Below are positions 5,525 to 5,761 of a DNA stretch of 5,761 nt, piece by piece. The stretch spans positions 1 through 5,761 of the forward strand of contig JAHEFC010000274.1 of the NCBI GenBank assembly GCA_024640385.1. The letters run 5' to 3'. The first letter of the stretch is position 1. The number at the start of each line of letters is the position of its first letter. The notes beneath the pieces were generated by a model. The model was not told where the DNA came from, did not search any database, and was given only the letters and a program-made list of their open reading frames with translations. This DNA comes from Sphingobacteriales bacterium (GTDB taxonomy: Bacteria > Bacteroidota > Bacteroidia > Chitinophagales > Chitinophagaceae). A program made the position numbers and the translations under genes.

Positions 5525-5555
5525 TCCTTAGAAAAAGGATTTTACAAATATCCTT
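5525..5555. terminator. Candidate weak convergent terminator with alternative hairpins
   Basis: TCCTT (5525-5529), AAGGA (5535-5539) and TCCTT (5551-5555) allow two mutually exclusive stems. On the plus strand the first stem is followed by TTTT (5540-5543). On the minus strand AAGGAT (5555-5550) pairs with ATCCTT (5540-5535), followed by a T-run through 5532. It lies between the converging lipoprotein and right-edge genes, a sensible place for a two-way terminator, but the stems are only 5-6 bp and AT-rich. Nothing else is evident in the 187-base gap. Confidence 0.3.
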
Positions 5556-5642
5556 GATAGTTACCTTGCTTAAGAGATTTTGTCGCTCTATTATATATAA
5601 TGAAATCAGCTTTAAATAGCCAATGATTATCTTAATGATGAA

Positions 5643-5761
5643 TTATTTGTAATTCAGGTTTTCCAATTCTTTCCTTCCTTTGGTGGTGAGGTACGGACCA
5701 TAAACATGATGCATGATGCCCCTGAGATAAACGGGTTTCATTTTTTTAAAACCCCTCTCCT
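5643..5761 (-). CDS. C-terminal end of an unidentified protein, cut by the window edge
   Basis: A minus-strand frame is open from the window edge to a TAA at 5645-5643, showing 38 residues. They read ERGFKKMKPVYLRG, then IMHHVYGPYLTTKGRKELEN, then LNYK. The mixed, charged composition looks like real protein, unlike the leucine/lysine-rich noise in the neighbouring AT-rich spacer. An ATG at 5741-5739 would make a 32-residue peptide, but the frame stays open upstream, so I favour the tail of a longer gene. I do not recognise the family. It converges on the lipoprotein gene, so the two share only a 3' spacer. Confidence 0.6.
   Translation of the reverse strand, partial: ERGFKKMKPVYLRGIMHHVYGPYLTTKGRKELENLNYK

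Noticed and set aside
5431..5619. 62-codon plus-strand ORF overlapping the lipoprotein stop
   Set aside because: Ile/Leu/Lys-rich composition typical of translated AT-rich spacer, a start inside the preceding gene and no ribosome binding site.
2712..5630. CAATGATTAT at 2712-2721 and again at 5621-5630
   Set aside because: A single ten-base match in AT-rich spacers is expected by chance and the flanks do not match.
1..5761. CRISPR array, transposon ends, tRNA/rRNA, toxin-antitoxin pair, phage-defence genes or biosynthetic cluster
   Set aside because: I looked on both strands and saw no regularly spaced repeats, terminal inverted repeats, RNA gene signatures or proteins of these classes.

Overview
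The window looks like an ordinary piece of a Bacteroidota chromosome, most likely from the Chitinophagaceae or a close relative; the exact genus is inference. The evidence is moderate-to-low GC, no Shine-Dalgarno sequence before any of the four upstream-visible full-length genes, intergenic motifs like the Bacteroidota promoter (TTG, spacer, TAnnTTTG), and a protein set typical of that phylum (DUF2264, DUF3500, DUF4242, a DUF1624/HGSNAT-type membrane acyltransferase, and a Kelch-like lipoprotein).

Layout: on the minus strand at the left is a complete DUF2264 protein (7-1290). A 338-base divergent spacer (1291-1628) separates it from four plus-strand genes: a secreted DUF3500 protein (1629-2702), a small DUF4242 protein (2779-3051) ending in a strong intrinsic terminator (3086-3111), a multi-pass acyltransferase (3220-4383), and a beta-propeller lipoprotein (4487-5455). 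At the right edge a minus-strand reading frame enters from outside and stops at 5643, so it converges on the lipoprotein gene. I see no tRNA, rRNA, CRISPR array, insertion sequence or attachment site.

The genes do not form an obvious pathway. Gaps of 76-168 bases, a terminator in the middle and separate promoter-like motifs suggest mostly single-gene transcription units. Common themes are the cell envelope (membrane-anchored DUF2264, exported DUF3500, membrane acyltransferase, lipoprotein) and possible carbohydrate modification (DUF2264, acyltransferase), but no SusC/SusD pair, transporter or regulator is present to tie them together.

I did not find a convincing undescribed system. The items most worth a second look are in the spacers: a 21-bp imperfect palindrome plus a 12-bp perfect palindrome before the acyltransferase, a related GTTTG/CAAAC inverted repeat directly before the lipoprotein start, a direct repeat over the presumed DUF2264 promoter, a second possible DUF2264 promoter that would give a leader of about 300 bases containing a 41-codon ORF, and a decayed-looking copy of the terminator.
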